Of a stretch of 44,561 nucleotides of DNA, positions 44,249 through 44,561 are shown piece by piece. The stretch spans positions 1 through 44,561 of the forward strand of contig NZ_JAAALB010000047.1 of assembly GCF_009905545.1 (NCBI RefSeq). Direction: 5' to 3'. The notes beneath the pieces are model-generated. The model did no database searches. It saw nothing but the letters and a program-made list of their open reading frames with translations, and was not told where the DNA came from. The DNA comes from Cellulophaga sp. BC115SP. Lineage in GTDB: Bacteria; Bacteroidota; Bacteroidia; Cytophagales; Spirosomataceae. The position numbers were made by a program, and so were the translations under genes. Every line of letters starts with the position of its first letter. Position 1 is the stretch's first letter.

Positions 44249-44561
44249 ATAAGCAATTAATTTAGAAAAGGCATTGAGGTTCAGGATTGAAGCATTATTT
44301 CTTACTTCAAAATTGAATTTCTGTGCCTTTTGCTTTTCTCATTTTTATAATTGCTGTTACTTTACTAGTTCAAGACTTTGTCTTGGACGCATTTTTTTAA
44401 CAGTTTGAAACTATTTTATATAAAATTTAGTAAAAAAGCCCTATCATACTTTCTCATTTTGTCCAGTAATCAGATAGCATTAACCTACTATACCCAGCTT
44501 TTTTAAGTAGGCATATTTTTTTGATAATGAGACATTTGCATTTTTATCCATCTTAAAAAGC
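44249..44561. other. Right-edge intergenic region
   Basis: This segment has no gene. It holds the long hairpin at 44266-44331 (listed separately), the second copy of TTTTGTCCAGTAATC (44457-44471), and a weak hairpin CCTACT / AGTAGG (44484-44511) followed by a T run. Confidence 0.5.
44266..44331 (+). terminator. Long hairpin terminator after the repeat protein
   Basis: AAAAGGCA (44266-44273) pairs with TGCCTTTT (44324-44331). Inside, a further stem of about 19 positions (44274-44292 with the matching side up to 44323) contains G-T pairs and a few mismatches, around a 12-base loop. It is followed by a T-rich tail. It most likely ends the 42380-44248 transcript. Confidence 0.65.

Noticed and set aside
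43698-44256. Long reverse-strand and alternate-frame readings in the repeat region
   Set aside because: They are low-complexity Pro/Arg/His or Ala/Val-rich shadows of the Gly/Ser/Asn tandem repeat.

Overview
The window is chromosomal DNA from a Bacteroidota bacterium, most likely of the order Cytophagales. The evidence is the AT-rich composition, a lone Oar-like TonB-dependent receptor, TAnnTTTG-type promoter boxes, almost no Shine-Dalgarno sites, and several families typical of this group (TIGR02757, a DUF4905-like protein, a short RsmI-type methyltransferase, a YafK-like L,D-transpeptidase). The genus cannot be fixed from this sequence alone. I see no rRNA, tRNA, CRISPR array, prophage, plasmid origin or insertion sequence.

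Layout. 1-3.5 kb: outer-membrane receptor on the minus strand with its terminator. 3.9-9.2 kb: a plus-strand run of lipid and housekeeping genes (exported GDPD phosphodiesterase, alpha/beta hydrolase, RsmI-like methyltransferase, metallo-beta-lactamase hydrolase, phosphatidylserine synthase, FabH-type ketosynthase). 9.4-13 kb: CoA-binding protein, a divergent GH13-like glycosidase and a free-standing NUMOD4/HNH endonuclease-like protein. 13-18.2 kb, minus strand: a very large orphan NtrY-like histidine kinase, then metF with a small conserved gene upstream. 18.5-25.6 kb: cell-envelope genes (L,D-transpeptidase, small beta-barrel, DUF1028 protein, kdsB, LysM/double-psi-barrel protein), a 56-residue membrane protein at 24663-24833 and TIGR02757. 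26-28.2 kb: two exported proteins side by side, an FGE-fold protein and a caspase-like protease. 28.6-35.2 kb: zinc/cadmium P-type ATPase, aldose epimerase, exopolyphosphatase-family protein, an A-type Fe-S carrier lacking its C-terminal cysteines, and an MFS transporter. 35.5-40.1 kb: a divergent Lrp/AsnC regulator and metH. 40.5-44.3 kb: NAPE-PLD-like hydrolase, TMEM220-like protein, and an exported Tyr-rich/Gly-rich repeat protein.

Functional links. MetF (16947-17900) and MetH (36296-40066) form the folate-dependent methionine branch, although they are far apart. PssA, FabH, KdsB and the GDPD serve lipid and lipopolysaccharide metabolism. The L,D-transpeptidase and the LysM protein act on or bind peptidoglycan.

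The most unusual content is between the genes. At least seven intergenic regions carry large imperfect inverted repeats built from recurring short modules: a TTGAGTGAATGAGTGATT phrase, a GTAGAGACGCAA hairpin, and terminator hairpins with a GCGGTCG or GCGTTCG core. They sit mainly behind genes, often between convergent genes. Two related copies about 105 bp long lie in inverted orientation 12 kb apart (28240-28344 and 40151-40253). One terminator is a perfect 44-bp palindrome. In one hairpin module, paired base changes preserve the stem between copies. This mosaic, terminator-linked palindrome family is the best candidate here for something undescribed.
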